Positions 1-8,818 of a DNA stretch of 64,000 nucleotides are shown here, in pieces. The notes beneath the pieces are model-generated. The model worked only from the letters and a program-made list of their open reading frames with translations. It searched no databases and was not told the origin of the DNA. Source of the DNA: Desulfovibrio sp. JC010. Lineage in GTDB: Bacteria; Desulfobacterota; Desulfovibrionia; Desulfovibrionales; Desulfovibrionaceae. The stretch lies in contig NZ_VOIQ01000001.1 in assembly GCF_010470675.1 (NCBI RefSeq), positions 434,001 through 498,000 of the forward strand. Reading direction: 5' to 3'. The translations under genes and the position numbers were made by a program. Each line of letters opens with the position of its first letter. Position 1 is the first letter of the stretch.

Positions 1-546
1 AGCCGCCTTGCGGTCGGGAACGGCGTACAGTTCGCCACCGTGGGTATCATTGATGACCAGCAGAGGAAATTCCTCAACGGTCAGTTCACGGATGGCTTCG
101 GGACCCAGTTCATCAAAGGCGATAACTTTCGCTTCCTTGATGCACATGGAAAGCAGAGCTCCGGCACCGCCGGTTGCTCCGAAATAAACAGCTTTATGAT
201 CCTTCAGGGCCTGCTTGACCTCATCGTTACGCTTACCCTTGCCGATGCTGGCCTTCTGGCCGAGGCTGTGCAGCCGGGGTGCGTAAGTGTCCATGCGGTA
301 ACTTGTGGTCGGTCCTGCGGAGCCGATGGGCCTGCCCGGAGGGGCCGGGCTGGGACCGACGTAGTAAACCACCGAACCTTTTAGGTCGAAAGGCAGTTCC
401 TTGCCTTCGTCTAGCAGGTCGCAAAGTCTTTTGTGGGCAGCATCGCGGGCGGTGTAGATGGTTCCGGTCAGTTTGACCACATCCCCGGCCCTCAGCTGGA
501 CCATATCTTCATCAGTCAGCGGAGTATTCAGCTTGTATTCAGCCAT
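1..546 (-). CDS. Fumarate hydratase class I, beta subunit (partial, 3' end outside window)
   Basis: This reading frame stays open from the ATG at 546 to the window edge (182 codons), so the C-terminus is missing. It encodes the swivelling beta (C-terminal) domain of a two-subunit, oxygen-sensitive iron-sulfur fumarase, which hydrates fumarate to malate in the cytoplasm. The translation contains the family signature PGRPIGSAGPTTSYRMD followed by a GATGGAGALL segment. Its ATG overlaps the stop codon of the alpha gene by one base (TAATG), so the two subunits are translationally coupled. Position after frdCAB and the alpha gene supports the call. A tartrate dehydratase beta subunit would look similar, but the fumarate reductase context favours fumarase. 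Confidence 0.93.
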   Translation of the reverse strand, partial: MAEYKLNTPLTDEDMVQLRAGDVVKLTGTIYTARDAAHKRLCDLLDEGKELPFDLKGSVVYYVGPSPAPPGRPIGSAGPTTSYRMDTYAPRLHSLGQKASIGKGKRNDEVKQALKDHKAVYFGATGGAGALLSMCIKEAKVIAFDELGPEAIRELTVEEFPLLVINDTHGGELYAVPDRKAA

Positions 547-1385
547 TAGAGTACAACCTCCTCGTGCCTTGAAGAATGGCACTGGATGTTCACCGCCAGC
601 GGCAGGGACGCAATGTGGCAGGGGCGCATTTCGATCTTGACGTCAAAAACGGTGGTCTTGCCGCCAAGGCCCATGGGACCGATGCCGAGCTTGTTGATAT
701 CTTCCATGAGCTCAGCTTCAAGCTTGGCCATTTCAGGATCGGGATGAGGCTCACCCACTTTGCGCATGAGCGATTTTTTCGCCAGCAGAGCGGAGTATTC
801 GAAGGTACCGCCCACGCCGATACCGACCATGGTCGGGGGACAGGGGTTGGGTCCGGCTTCGGCAACGCGCTCGATGACAAACTTCTTGATGCCTTCCCAG
901 CCCATGGCCGGAGCCATCATGGTTACGCGACTCATATTCTCGGAACCGCCGCCCTTGGCCATAAAGGTGATTTTGATCTTGTCACCGGGGACGATATCAA
1001 AATGAATGATGGCCGGGGTGTTGTCCTTGGTATTGGCCCGGGTCAGGGGATCACAGGCGGACTTGCGCAGGAACCCTTCATCGTACCCCTTGCGGACGCC
1101 TTCATTGATGGCCTCGCGGATGTTCATGTCTTCCACACGCACATCTTCGCCCATCTCAACAATGAAGACAGCCAGTCCGGTATCCTGACAAAGCGGCAGA
1201 CCTGATTCGGCAGCCAGCTCCCAGTTTTCCTTGATCTGCTTGAAGACTTCCTTGGCCGCCGGGGAATCCTCGGCAGCAGCGCATTCTTCAAAACGCTTTT
1301 TCACGTCTTCGGGCAGGTAGCGGTTTGCGCTTACGCACATTTTCGCCACGGCATCGATAACCTGTTCAGCTTTAATGGTACGCAT
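546..1385 (-). CDS. Fumarate hydratase class I, alpha subunit
   Basis: A 279-residue protein matching the catalytic N-terminal half of class I fumarases. It should bind the [4Fe-4S] cluster whose fourth site takes the substrate. Candidate cluster cysteines lie in LCQDTG (about residue 65), NPCPPTMVGIGVGG (about residue 180) and RPCHIAS near the C-terminus. The start lies 3 bases after the frdB stop, so it is almost certainly translated from the frd mRNA, and its own stop overlaps the beta start. The context places it directly next to fumarate reductase in the malate-fumarate-succinate path. The tartrate dehydratase alpha subunit is the main alternative reading. Confidence 0.95.
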   Translation of the reverse strand: MRTIKAEQVIDAVAKMCVSANRYLPEDVKKRFEECAAAEDSPAAKEVFKQIKENWELAAESGLPLCQDTGLAVFIVEMGEDVRVEDMNIREAINEGVRKGYDEGFLRKSACDPLTRANTKDNTPAIIHFDIVPGDKIKITFMAKGGGSENMSRVTMMAPAMGWEGIKKFVIERVAEAGPNPCPPTMVGIGVGGTFEYSALLAKKSLMRKVGEPHPDPEMAKLEAELMEDINKLGIGPMGLGGKTTVFDVKIEMRPCHIASLPLAVNIQCHSSRHEEVVL

Positions 1386-1388
1386 AGC

Positions 1389-2126
1389 TTACTTCCTGAA
1401 TATTTCCTTGATTGCGGTGATACCCATCTTGCGGCGCAGGAAACCGAGCTGGTTCTGCAAAGGCAAGCCTTTGGGGCAGACATCTTCACAGCCGAGGAGT
1501 CCCATACAGCCGAAGATACCTTCATCATTACCGATAACTTCAAAGTAATCGCGGTCGGTGCGCTGGTCGCGGGGGTCAACTACGAAACGGGCCACACGGT
1601 TGAGTGCGGCGGCACCGAGGAAGTCGTCACGAAGACGGGCGGTACCGCAGGCGGCAACGCAGCAGCCGCATTCAATGCAGCGTTCCAGTTCGTAAATCTG
1701 CTCGGCAACTTCGTTTTCCATGCGCTCTTCAAGAGCGGTGGGATCGAAGGTCTTGTTGGTGTGAATCCATGATTCTGTGGTCTGGTACATTTCCCTGAAC
1801 CATGAACCGGTATCAACTGAAAGGTCACCGATCAGCTGATATACAGGCAGGGGCAGCAGGGTAATCTGACTGGGCAGGTCCACAGTCTTGGTCTGGCAGG
1901 CCAGACGGGGTTTACCGTTGACCACCATGGCGCAGGCACCGCAGATGCCCGCGCGGCAGCAGAAATCAAAAATCAGGCCGGGGTCCTGCTCTTCGCGCAG
2001 ACGGTTCAGCGCGATGAACAGGGTCATATTCTCGGTTTCATCCAGCACAAAGGTCTGCATGTGCGGAACCGACCCCTTATCCTGAGGATTGTAACGGAAT
2101 ATATCAAATTCGAGTTGTCTGCTCAT
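1389..2126 (-). CDS. frdB: Fumarate reductase (succinate:quinone oxidoreductase) iron-sulfur subunit
   Basis: A 245-residue protein with the standard FrdB/SdhB layout. An N-terminal plant-type ferredoxin domain holds the [2Fe-2S] ligands (CCRAGICGAC, then a later Cys). A C-terminal bacterial ferredoxin domain holds CIECGCCVAAC and CMGLLGCEDVCPKG, which bind the [4Fe-4S] and [3Fe-4S] clusters. It carries electrons between the flavoprotein FrdA and the haem subunit FrdC on the cytoplasmic face of the membrane. A Shine-Dalgarno AAGGA precedes the ATG. It lies between frdA and the fumarase genes on one mRNA. Sequence alone does not decide whether the complex works as a fumarate reductase or a succinate dehydrogenase. 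Confidence 0.96.
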   Translation of the reverse strand: MSRQLEFDIFRYNPQDKGSVPHMQTFVLDETENMTLFIALNRLREEQDPGLIFDFCCRAGICGACAMVVNGKPRLACQTKTVDLPSQITLLPLPVYQLIGDLSVDTGSWFREMYQTTESWIHTNKTFDPTALEERMENEVAEQIYELERCIECGCCVAACGTARLRDDFLGAAALNRVARFVVDPRDQRTDRDYFEVIGNDEGIFGCMGLLGCEDVCPKGLPLQNQLGFLRRKMGITAIKEIFRK

Positions 2127-2146
2127 TTTAATATCCTTGTCAGGGG

Positions 2147-4000
2147 TTATTTCTTGATAGTCTTGGCTTCAATCTCGGCCTTGTCGGCTTCGATGATGGT
2201 ACCGCCGCCGTAACCACGGTCTCCCGGAGGAATCTCGTAGTGGGGAGTGGCTTCCTCGTACTGCAGTTCAGGCATGTCCGCGCCTTCACGCCAGTAAGCG
2301 AGAGTACGGTTCAGCCAGTTCTGGTCATCACGTGCGGTGTAGTCCTCACGGTTGTGGGAGCCGCGGGATTCAGTACGTTCAAGGGCAGCCTTGGCGATGC
2401 ACAGGCCGAGCTTGACCTGACCTTCAATCTTGAGGGCCGCAGCCAGTTCGTGGTTTGCGCCCAGACCGTCGGAAACAAGGCCGACATTGCGCGCTTTTTC
2501 AAGAGTTCCCTGTAAGGTGTCGATGCATTTTTTGAGTCCGGCATCATTTCTGAATACAAAGCAGCCTTCCATGAGGGCGTCCTGCATTTCTTCACGGACC
2601 TTATAGACATTCTCCTTGCCGTTGGCACCGCTGCGCAGGTTCTCGATGCGATCCTGCTGTTTCTTGACGGCGTCCGCAACAAGAGCGGTCTTGAAGTCGG
2701 TTTCGTACCCTTTAAGGAATTCAACAATTTTGACACCGATGATCCCGCCAGCAACAACGGTTTCCGCAAGGGAGTTACCGCCCAGACGGTTAAAGCCGTG
2801 CATATCCCAGCAGGCTGCTTCACCGGCGGAGAACAGACCCTTGAGACCGTAAACCGCACCATCTTTATTGGTACGTACGCCGGCCATGGTGTAGTGCTGG
2901 GTCGGACGGACCGGGATGAGCTGTTTGCGGGGGTCAACGTTCAGGAAGTGATGGCAGATTTCATCAACTTCGCGCAGTTTAGTGGAGATGTGCTTGTCAC
3001 CGAGATGACGGATATCCAGCCAGAGGTGTTCGCCGTAAGCGGATTTAACACCCTTGCCCTCGCGCATGTGGTGGGTCATCCAGCGGGAAACAACGTCACG
3101 GGAGGCCAACTCGGCCTTTTCCGGTTCGTAGATATTCATGAACCGCTCTTCGTTGACGTCAAGCAGGGTTCCGCCGTCACCGCGGCAACCTTCAGTTACC
3201 AGAATATCGGTGGGGACAATTCCGGTGGGGTGGAACTGGATTGCTTCCGGGTTACCGATGGGTACAACCCCGGTATCGTGGGCGATGATATGCCCGCCGC
3301 CGTCACAGATAACCGCGTTGGTGGTTGCTTTATAGATACGTCCGAAGCCGCCTGTGCAGATGGCAGTGGCCTTGGAAAGGAACACTTCCAGCTCGCCCGT
3401 GCGCAGGCAGCGGACAACCGCACCGGTACATTTATCGCCGTCATGAATGAGGGAGATAGCTTCCTTGCGGTCAAAAACATCAATTCCGAGTTCGGCACAG
3501 CGGTTGTCCATGGTACACATGACCGCGTGTCCGGTTCCGTCAGAAGTGTAGCAGGTACGCCATTTGGCGGTACCGCCGAAGGAGCGTGCGGTAATCAGGC
3601 CGCGCTTTTCTTCTTTTTCTTCTTTTTCAAATTTCTCGCCACCTTTGAAATAGAAGGATTTACCGGGAACAACGCGGTTCCAGGGCACACCCCAGTGTGC
3701 GAGTCTGCGCATCTCGATGGGAGCTGCGTCTGCGAAAAGACGGGCCACTTCCTGGTCACAGCCCCAGTCGGAACCGCGAACAGTGTCGCCGAAGTGAACG
3801 TCTACATTGTCTCCCTCGCCCTTGGCACAGTTCCCTAATGCGGCCTGCATGCCGCCCTGTGCTGCCGATGAATGGGATCGGCGTGCCGGGACAATGGAGA
3901 GACAAGTTACATCAAAACCTTCCTGGGCCGCCTCCACAGCCACGCGCTCGCCCGCAAGGCCCGCGCCGATAACAAGGAGATCTGAGTAATATGTTTGCAT
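2147..4000 (-). CDS. frdA: Fumarate reductase flavoprotein subunit
   Basis: A 617-residue catalytic subunit. The Rossmann motif GAGLAG is at residues 12-17. His43 in RRSHSSAAQGG is the expected covalent FAD attachment residue, at the same number I recall for the Wolinella succinogenes enzyme. The active-site stretch QFHPTG and the segment LVTEGCRGDGG are intact. Length and the paired 215-residue FrdC indicate the Wolinella-type complex with a dihaem cytochrome b, not the E. coli FrdCD type. The gene sits between frdC and frdB with short gaps. It catalyses fumarate to succinate (or the reverse) using electrons from the menaquinone pool. Confidence 0.97.
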   Translation of the reverse strand: MQTYYSDLLVIGAGLAGERVAVEAAQEGFDVTCLSIVPARRSHSSAAQGGMQAALGNCAKGEGDNVDVHFGDTVRGSDWGCDQEVARLFADAAPIEMRRLAHWGVPWNRVVPGKSFYFKGGEKFEKEEKEEKRGLITARSFGGTAKWRTCYTSDGTGHAVMCTMDNRCAELGIDVFDRKEAISLIHDGDKCTGAVVRCLRTGELEVFLSKATAICTGGFGRIYKATTNAVICDGGGHIIAHDTGVVPIGNPEAIQFHPTGIVPTDILVTEGCRGDGGTLLDVNEERFMNIYEPEKAELASRDVVSRWMTHHMREGKGVKSAYGEHLWLDIRHLGDKHISTKLREVDEICHHFLNVDPRKQLIPVRPTQHYTMAGVRTNKDGAVYGLKGLFSAGEAACWDMHGFNRLGGNSLAETVVAGGIIGVKIVEFLKGYETDFKTALVADAVKKQQDRIENLRSGANGKENVYKVREEMQDALMEGCFVFRNDAGLKKCIDTLQGTLEKARNVGLVSDGLGANHELAAALKIEGQVKLGLCIAKAALERTESRGSHNREDYTARDDQNWLNRTLAYWREGADMPELQYEEATPHYEIPPGDRGYGGGTIIEADKAEIEAKTIKK

Positions 4001-4013
4001 TTAAGAACCCCGT

Positions 4014-4661
4014 TTAACTTAAAGTGATGAACCTGATCAGGGTGATGATGCCGATGACCATGAAGGTCGCAAAGAGAATGGATTCAAGCTTCTTGGCCTG
4101 TTTCCTGTTCTCAGTCCTGATGAATCCCCATTTGACGCCGATGCGGTAGAATCCCACGCTGACATGAAGCTCAACGCAGGGCAGAAGGACCAGATAGAAA
4201 AGCATCCATCCGCCTTCGGAAACTCTGGCCGCCGACTTTGCGGCAGTAATGGGAAGATCATTGAGCACAACCCACATGTGGACAGCACCCATCACGAGGA
4301 TGATCATTGCGGTAACAGCCTGGACAACCCAAAGCCAGGTATCACGATGCCCCAGCATCTGTGCATGCTGCCAAATGGTTGACTGCCCTTCCGCACGGAA
4401 AGGTATCTTTCTGGCTGCCAGCGCGAAATGTAGCAAAAAAGTCAAGAAAATCAAAGGACCACCAACCTGAGCCATATACGTGGCTTCAAAGAAATGTGCA
4501 ATACCGTTCATGATCTTGGGAGAAATAACCACCGAAGAAACCAGAATCATGTGACACCACATAAAGGCCACAAGCCCGGCTCCGGTAAGCATTTGCATCC
4601 AGTCGAGAACCGCATCCCGCTTACCCGGGCGCGCCACGTGCATACCTACGTTTACAGCCAT
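4014..4661 (-). CDS. frdC: Fumarate reductase cytochrome b subunit (dihaem membrane anchor)
   Basis: A 215-residue membrane protein with about five hydrophobic helices and histidines placed as in dihaem Wolinella-type FrdC (for example in MWCHM, FLLHFAL, GAVHMW and CVELHVSV). It should anchor FrdAB and exchange electrons with menaquinone. An upstream ATG at 4667 lies directly against the ribosome binding site AAAGGAGG, so the ATG at 4661, with a 6-base spacing, is the better start (MAVNVG). It is the first gene of the frdCAB-fumarase operon. A short hairpin (4677-4692) lies just upstream of the ribosome binding site. Confidence 0.93.
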   Translation of the reverse strand: MAVNVGMHVARPGKRDAVLDWMQMLTGAGLVAFMWCHMILVSSVVISPKIMNGIAHFFEATYMAQVGGPLIFLTFLLHFALAARKIPFRAEGQSTIWQHAQMLGHRDTWLWVVQAVTAMIILVMGAVHMWVVLNDLPITAAKSAARVSEGGWMLFYLVLLPCVELHVSVGFYRIGVKWGFIRTENRKQAKKLESILFATFMVIGIITLIRFITLS

Positions 4662-4676
4662 AATCATCCTCCTTTG

Positions 4677-4692
4677 ACGGGACTACTCCCGT
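4677..4692 (-). promoter_or_regulatory. Small hairpin abutting the frdC ribosome binding site
   Basis: ACGGGA and TCCCGT form a perfect 6-bp stem with a 4-base loop. In the mRNA this fold ends one base before the AAAGGAGG ribosome binding site of frdC. It could modulate access by the ribosome or protect the 5' end of the operon mRNA. No promoter was identified with confidence for the operon, so the role is a guess. Confidence 0.3.
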
Positions 4693-5698
4693 ATTAATGG
4701 ATTACCAACATGACCTCATCAGCATGAGTACTGTGGTACCTATCCGCCGCCTGCCTTAAGCAGACAGCTCCACTTCCCTTAAAAACCGCCCGGACCGAAT
4801 TCTATAAAATACGGCCGGGAACCGGATTAAATACCCGGCTTAAATGGCATAATCCCTTTTGAAAGGAATATTTTCGAAAATGGAGAAAGAGACCTGCGCA
4901 AAGAGCACACTGAATTATCCGTTACCGCATGCGGAAACGGGCTGTTTGTAGAGACTGCAGAGAAAGGTATTATGGAAGCCGAACAGTTGTTTAGCCCGGA
5001 GAATACGGGCGCAGGTCCGGCAGAAGAGTTCATGGAAAAGAAATTCCAAAGACAATGTACGAGCAACAGGAGCAACTGACTCCAAAGCACCAGACGGCCC
5101 TGAATACAGCACTCTCCTGATTCCCGGAAAACAGGTCCCACCCCGTTCTTCGCGAATATGTTTTGACTGAAAACTGGCATACATCCCTCGGCACCCGAAG
5201 AGTTTGAATTGTAAACCCATCACATCCACGCTTCTTCGGGGAGACTTTAATTAAACCAGATCACAAAACCTGAAACTCACATTGTCAAATATGCGATCCA
5301 TGCATCTTTGGCTGGACCACCTTGTCACTTAGTTGTAATCTTTCTAACACCACCTAATTGGCTGGTCAATCAATTTTCAATTTTTTGTTGACTTCTGCTT
5401 GTTTTTTTGTTCACAAGCTCTCGTGTTACGAAATAGCTAAAAATTATTACTAACTTTTATTCGTTTCAATACGCGATGTTGTTTCCATTACAAGAGAGAT
5501 TCCTCTTATCAGAAGAACAAAAAGAGCAAAAAAACGGAACAAATATATTATTTTAATTGAAGAATATCTGTTTCAGCCTTGTTAATTTTCCTAATGACGA
5601 CTATTAATCTATTAAGGAATTTTTCAACCGAACCAGTTGTTACAATGGTAAAAAAAGTCCCCGATGCCCCTGCAACAGCTCAACAACGGAGCCTCACA
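4693..5698. other. About 1 kb intergenic region between frdC and the TetR gene; no convincing gene
   Basis: The region separates two divergent genes and must contain both promoters. Minus-strand frames of 117 and 104 codons in 4827-5229 have no family features or believable ribosome binding site and look spurious. The plus strand has a stop-free frame from about 4830 to 5079. Its translation is rich in Glu and Lys and looks protein-like, but it has no early start codon; the first ATG is near 4973. It may be a decayed gene. From about 5240 to 5580 the DNA is markedly AT-rich, as expected of a promoter region. No terminator, tRNA or repeat array was seen here. Confidence 0.5.
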
Positions 5699-6271
5699 AT
5701 GACCAAGAAAGAAAAGATCCTGCTGGCCGCACAAGAAGAGTTCGGAGAACATGGATACACAGCAACGACTTTAAAAATGGTGGCTGACCGGGCAGGGGTT
5801 GCCTCAGGGCTGGTTTCGCACTACTACGGCAACAAAGACAATTTATTTCTTGAAGCAGGCGGGGAACTCATCGACCAGATGCTGGGTGTACTCACCGACA
5901 AAGCCAAAGAGGGTAAAAACGGGCTTGAAGCACTGGGCATATTCGTACAGGCCTATTTCGACTTTACCGACAGCCACAGGACAACCTTCCCGACCCTGCT
6001 GCGCAGCTCCCCTTTCAGTGACGAATACCCGCACCTTGACCGTACCCATATTGCAGCAAAATTTAAAAGACTTATTGACCAGATTGAAGATTACATCAGA
6101 CAGGGAATGGAGGACGACTCCGTACGTGAGGTTCCGCTGACGCAGACCAGCTATCTGGTTTACGGACATATTGTCGGGGCGGTCCGAACTGAATTCCTGA
6201 CCCCGTTCCAGATAGACAATCTTTTTAAAGAAGCATGCCGATTCATAACTCGAAGCTTAGCCAAAGACTGA
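5699..6271 (+). CDS. TetR family transcriptional regulator
   Basis: A 190-residue regulator. An N-terminal helix-turn-helix of the TetR/AcrR type spans about residues 1-48, including TTLKMVADRAGVASGLVSHY and YGNKDNLF. The ligand-binding C-terminal part is variable, as usual. The frame is open upstream to a TTG at 5579, but only the ATG at 5699 has a good ribosome binding site (GGAG, 7-base spacing) and places the helix-turn-helix where the family has it. The 3' end overlaps the transporter gene by 37 bases, so the two are cotranscribed, and the likely target is its own promoter. The inducing ligand is unknown. Confidence 0.93.
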   Translation: MTKKEKILLAAQEEFGEHGYTATTLKMVADRAGVASGLVSHYYGNKDNLFLEAGGELIDQMLGVLTDKAKEGKNGLEALGIFVQAYFDFTDSHRTTFPTLLRSSPFSDEYPHLDRTHIAAKFKRLIDQIEDYIRQGMEDDSVREVPLTQTSYLVYGHIVGAVRTEFLTPFQIDNLFKEACRFITRSLAKD

Positions 6272-8424
6272 GCAGACTCAATGTTCCCCTGCTGATGGGG
6301 GCGGTCTTTGCCGCTTCCATGGGAACCGGGGTTTTCACCTTCACCCTGCCGCTGATGAACCTCGACGAAAAGGCCGGGGGAATGTGGCTGGGCAGCGGCT
6401 TTGCCGGATATTTTCTGGCCAAGCTGCTCATCGCCCCCCTTTCAGGAAACTACGCTGACAAAAACGGCAGCACCAAGCCGTTGCTGCTTTCCTGCGGGCT
6501 GGCGATTCTGCTCCCCCTGCTCTACCTGCTCCACCCGGTCATCGAGACCCTTTACGTTATCCAATTTATCCTCGGACTCTGCGCCGGAACAGTGCGCACG
6601 GTGAGCATGGCTGCCATCGGTGCTTCCATGGATGGCGACAAACTATCCTCCCGTTTTGCCCTGCTTTCGGCAGTGATGAACTCATCCTTCCTGCTCGGCC
6701 CACTGCTGGGCGGCCTATTATATATAGATAAGGACTACCTGCCCGTGCTCGGAGCCATGTCCGGTTTCATGGGGCTTGCGTTCATTGTTTTCATGCTCTG
6801 CGCAAAGCATCTGCCTACCAGCACTGCTGAACCGGACTGCACCGGAGATATTTCCCCCGGCCTGAGTCACTTCCTGAGTATACTGGCCGCCCTTTTCGGA
6901 CGCGGCATGGGCATCGGCAGCCTCATTGCTTTTTATCCCGTACTGCTCAAATCATCACTGCAACTCAGCCCCGGCAGCACTGCTTTACTCTTTTCCATCC
7001 CCAGTCTGGTGACCGTATTGCTGCTGCCCGTTTCAGGACGGCTGCTGGCCGGATTTGACCGCAAACTGACTACCTCTGCGGGAATGCTGATCAGTGCTCT
7101 GGCCCTTTATATTCTCGGTGGATGTTCCGGCATACCCGGATTCATCTTTACCGGAATCCTGTCCGGCATAGGGGCGGCAATCTCCATGCCCCCATCCATG
7201 GCCGTTTGCTCGGAGCTGGGCTGCGCCAAAGGCCGGGCTTTGGGATATGCTAATATGGCTGCCAACATAGGCTTTATGGCCGGGCCGCTTTTCTGCGGAA
7301 TTATGGTCAGCTCCAGCGGAGACGTGGGCACACCGTTCAAACTGACCGCCATTGCCGGGGGTTTGTGCACGATCTTTTTAATATCTGAGGGCATACGGGA
7401 AAAAGGGCATAAAAAGGCCGGACTTGCCACAGCTGCATTATGTGCAATAGTGCTGACCCTGCTCATCCCCCTGAATTTAAAACAGGAAAAATCCGACGAA
7501 TTTTTCCGCTACAGCGATGTAGCCATGGGTACAGTGGTCAACCTGACCATCCCTGAAGTCAAAAACAAAGACATCCGGATAAATGCCAAAGAAGCGATCG
7601 CCATAATGCACCGCTTGCAAAAAGACCTAGACCACCGCGACAAGCGCGGCTCAATCGGACGGGTCAACCATGAAGCGGGCAAAAAAAGTGTGCGTGTTTC
7701 GGAAAAGGCTTTTGAAACCATCAAACGCGGCCTTGAAATCAGTGAAAAATCAGGCGGCAGCTTTGACATAACAATCGGAGCCATTACCACCACCCCGTTT
7801 TATTATGCTCTGGATAAAAGCCGCTTTGCCGGACACAAAGAGCTGATCAATTACCGTCTGCTGGAAATAGCCCCGGCTGAGAACAGGGTCTTCCTGCCCA
7901 AGAAAGGAATGGCCCTTGATCTGGGAGGTCTCGCCAAAGGGACCATTATTGATGCTGCCGCGGATCACCTGAGAGCTTCCGAGATCAAGACCGCCATGGT
8001 CGAAGCCGGGGGCGATTTCATGGTTTTCGGTGACCGGGAGTGGTCAATCGGTATCCGCAACCCGCGCGGAAAAGGAATCATCGGGCATATCAGGGTAAAA
8101 AACAGCGCGGTCTGCGGATCAGGTGATTATTATCAGTTCATCACCCCGGTATCCAAAGACGAAAAAACACGGAAACACCACATCTTTGATCCGGCACTGC
8201 TGCAATCATCCGCTGCGAGCATCGCCACCACCACCGTCGCGCCGGACGCGGAAACCGCCGACGCTCTGGCAACCACGATATTCATCATGGGCCCCAAAAA
8301 AGGAAATGAATTCATGGATAAACATTTCCCGGATTGCGCGGCCATGTGGATTCTACCGGATATGTCCATTGTAAGCACAAAAAACTTCCCCAAAATCAAC
8401 ACTCAATCAAAAACAGAACAATAA
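6235..8424 (+). CDS. Fusion protein: major facilitator transporter joined to ApbE-type FAD:protein FMN transferase
   Basis: A 729-residue two-part protein. Residues 1 to about 390 form a typical major facilitator with about 12 membrane helices. A further hydrophobic segment at about 395-413 would carry the chain across the membrane. Residues about 422-729 are an ApbE-like flavin transferase with LDLGGLAKG (about 560), GGDFMVFGD (about 592), HIFDP (about 648) and a DAETADALATT segment. ApbE enzymes attach FMN to threonines of proteins outside the cytoplasm, so a periplasmic C-terminal domain is expected. The gene overlaps the TetR gene by 37 bases. The transported substrate is unknown; a flavin or flavin precursor is one idea. 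The C-terminus has no frameshift or gap. Confidence 0.9.
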   Translation: MPIHNSKLSQRLSRLNVPLLMGAVFAASMGTGVFTFTLPLMNLDEKAGGMWLGSGFAGYFLAKLLIAPLSGNYADKNGSTKPLLLSCGLAILLPLLYLLHPVIETLYVIQFILGLCAGTVRTVSMAAIGASMDGDKLSSRFALLSAVMNSSFLLGPLLGGLLYIDKDYLPVLGAMSGFMGLAFIVFMLCAKHLPTSTAEPDCTGDISPGLSHFLSILAALFGRGMGIGSLIAFYPVLLKSSLQLSPGSTALLFSIPSLVTVLLLPVSGRLLAGFDRKLTTSAGMLISALALYILGGCSGIPGFIFTGILSGIGAAISMPPSMAVCSELGCAKGRALGYANMAANIGFMAGPLFCGIMVSSSGDVGTPFKLTAIAGGLCTIFLISEGIREKGHKKAGLATAALCAIVLTLLIPLNLKQEKSDEFFRYSDVAMGTVVNLTIPEVKNKDIRINAKEAIAIMHRLQKDLDHRDKRGSIGRVNHEAGKKSVRVSEKAFETIKRGLEISEKSGGSFDITIGAITTTPFYYALDKSRFAGHKELINYRLLEIAPAENRVFLPKKGMALDLGGLAKGTIIDAAADHLRASEIKTAMVEAGGDFMVFGDREWSIGIRNPRGKGIIGHIRVKNSAVCGSGDYYQFITPVSKDEKTRKHHIFDPALLQSSAASIATTTVAPDAETADALATTIFIMGPKKGNEFMDKHFPDCAAMWILPDMSIVSTKNFPKINTQSKTEQ

Positions 8425-8500
8425 CAACATATTACGGACCAATACAGACTGTAGCCAAATAATAAATTCACAAAAACACTAATTTATTTTAAAATAACAC

Positions 8501-8529
8501 TTGACCTTAAGAGGCTTTCTCCATAGAAC
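8501..8529 (+). promoter_or_regulatory. Sigma-70-type promoter of the first tRNA-Arg copy
   Basis: TTGACC at 8501-8506 and TAGAAC at 8524-8529 are separated by 17 bases, and the tRNA begins 13 bases downstream. A closely similar arrangement precedes the second copy. Confidence 0.65.
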
Positions 8530-8541
8530 CCTCTTCAACGC

Positions 8542-8618
8542 GCGCCTGTAGCTCAGCTGGATAGAGTGCCGGACTACGAATCCGTAGGTCAGAGGTTCGA
8601 ATCCTCTCAGGCGCGCCA
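8542..8618 (+). tRNA. tRNA-Arg, anticodon ACG, copy 1
   Basis: A 77-base cloverleaf with encoded CCA. The acceptor stem is GCGCCTG paired with CAGGCGC, the discriminator base is G, the D-arm is GCTC/GAGT, the anticodon loop is CTACGAA and the T-arm is AGAGG/CCTCT. The first anticodon-stem pair appears to be a C-U mismatch. The sequence is identical to the copy at 8819-8895. The antisense strand carries the well-known spurious open frames that tRNAs produce. Confidence 0.97.
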
Positions 8619-8630
8619 CTAAGTGAATTC

Positions 8631-8666
8631 AAAGGGTTACGATCAAATGATCGTAACCCTTTTTTC
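8631..8666 (+). terminator. Rho-independent terminator of tRNA-Arg copy 1
   Basis: AAAGGGTTACGATCA pairs perfectly with TGATCGTAACCCTTT and is followed by a T-tract. The same structure follows the second copy. Confidence 0.93.
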
Positions 8667-8775
8667 TTTTGTAATTCATTTTCAGACACACTCAGTCAGT
8701 TAACTCTGAAATTCAAAATCAAACTCTCCCCAAATAATCCAAAACAACTTTTTTTCATTTTTTTTGCATTTACCC

Positions 8776-8804
8776 TTGACCATTCTCGGAAATACACATA
8801 AACA
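8776..8804 (+). promoter_or_regulatory. Sigma-70-type promoter of the second tRNA-Arg copy
   Basis: TTGACC at 8776-8781 and TAAACA at 8799-8804 are separated by 17 bases, and the tRNA begins 14 bases downstream. The spacer differs from that of copy 1, so the promoters have diverged while the tRNA has not. Confidence 0.65.
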
Positions 8805-8818
8805 CTCTTTCTCGACGC

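Noticed and set aside
2798-3838. Plus-strand 346-codon frame inside frdA
   Set aside because: It lies opposite a fully conserved fumarate reductase flavoprotein gene. Long antisense frames come from its codon bias and show no family motif.
4827-5229. Two overlapping minus-strand frames of 117 and 104 codons between frdC and the TetR gene
   Set aside because: No ribosome binding site, no family features, and the translated composition looks random. The opposite strand frame is more protein-like, though it also lacks a start.
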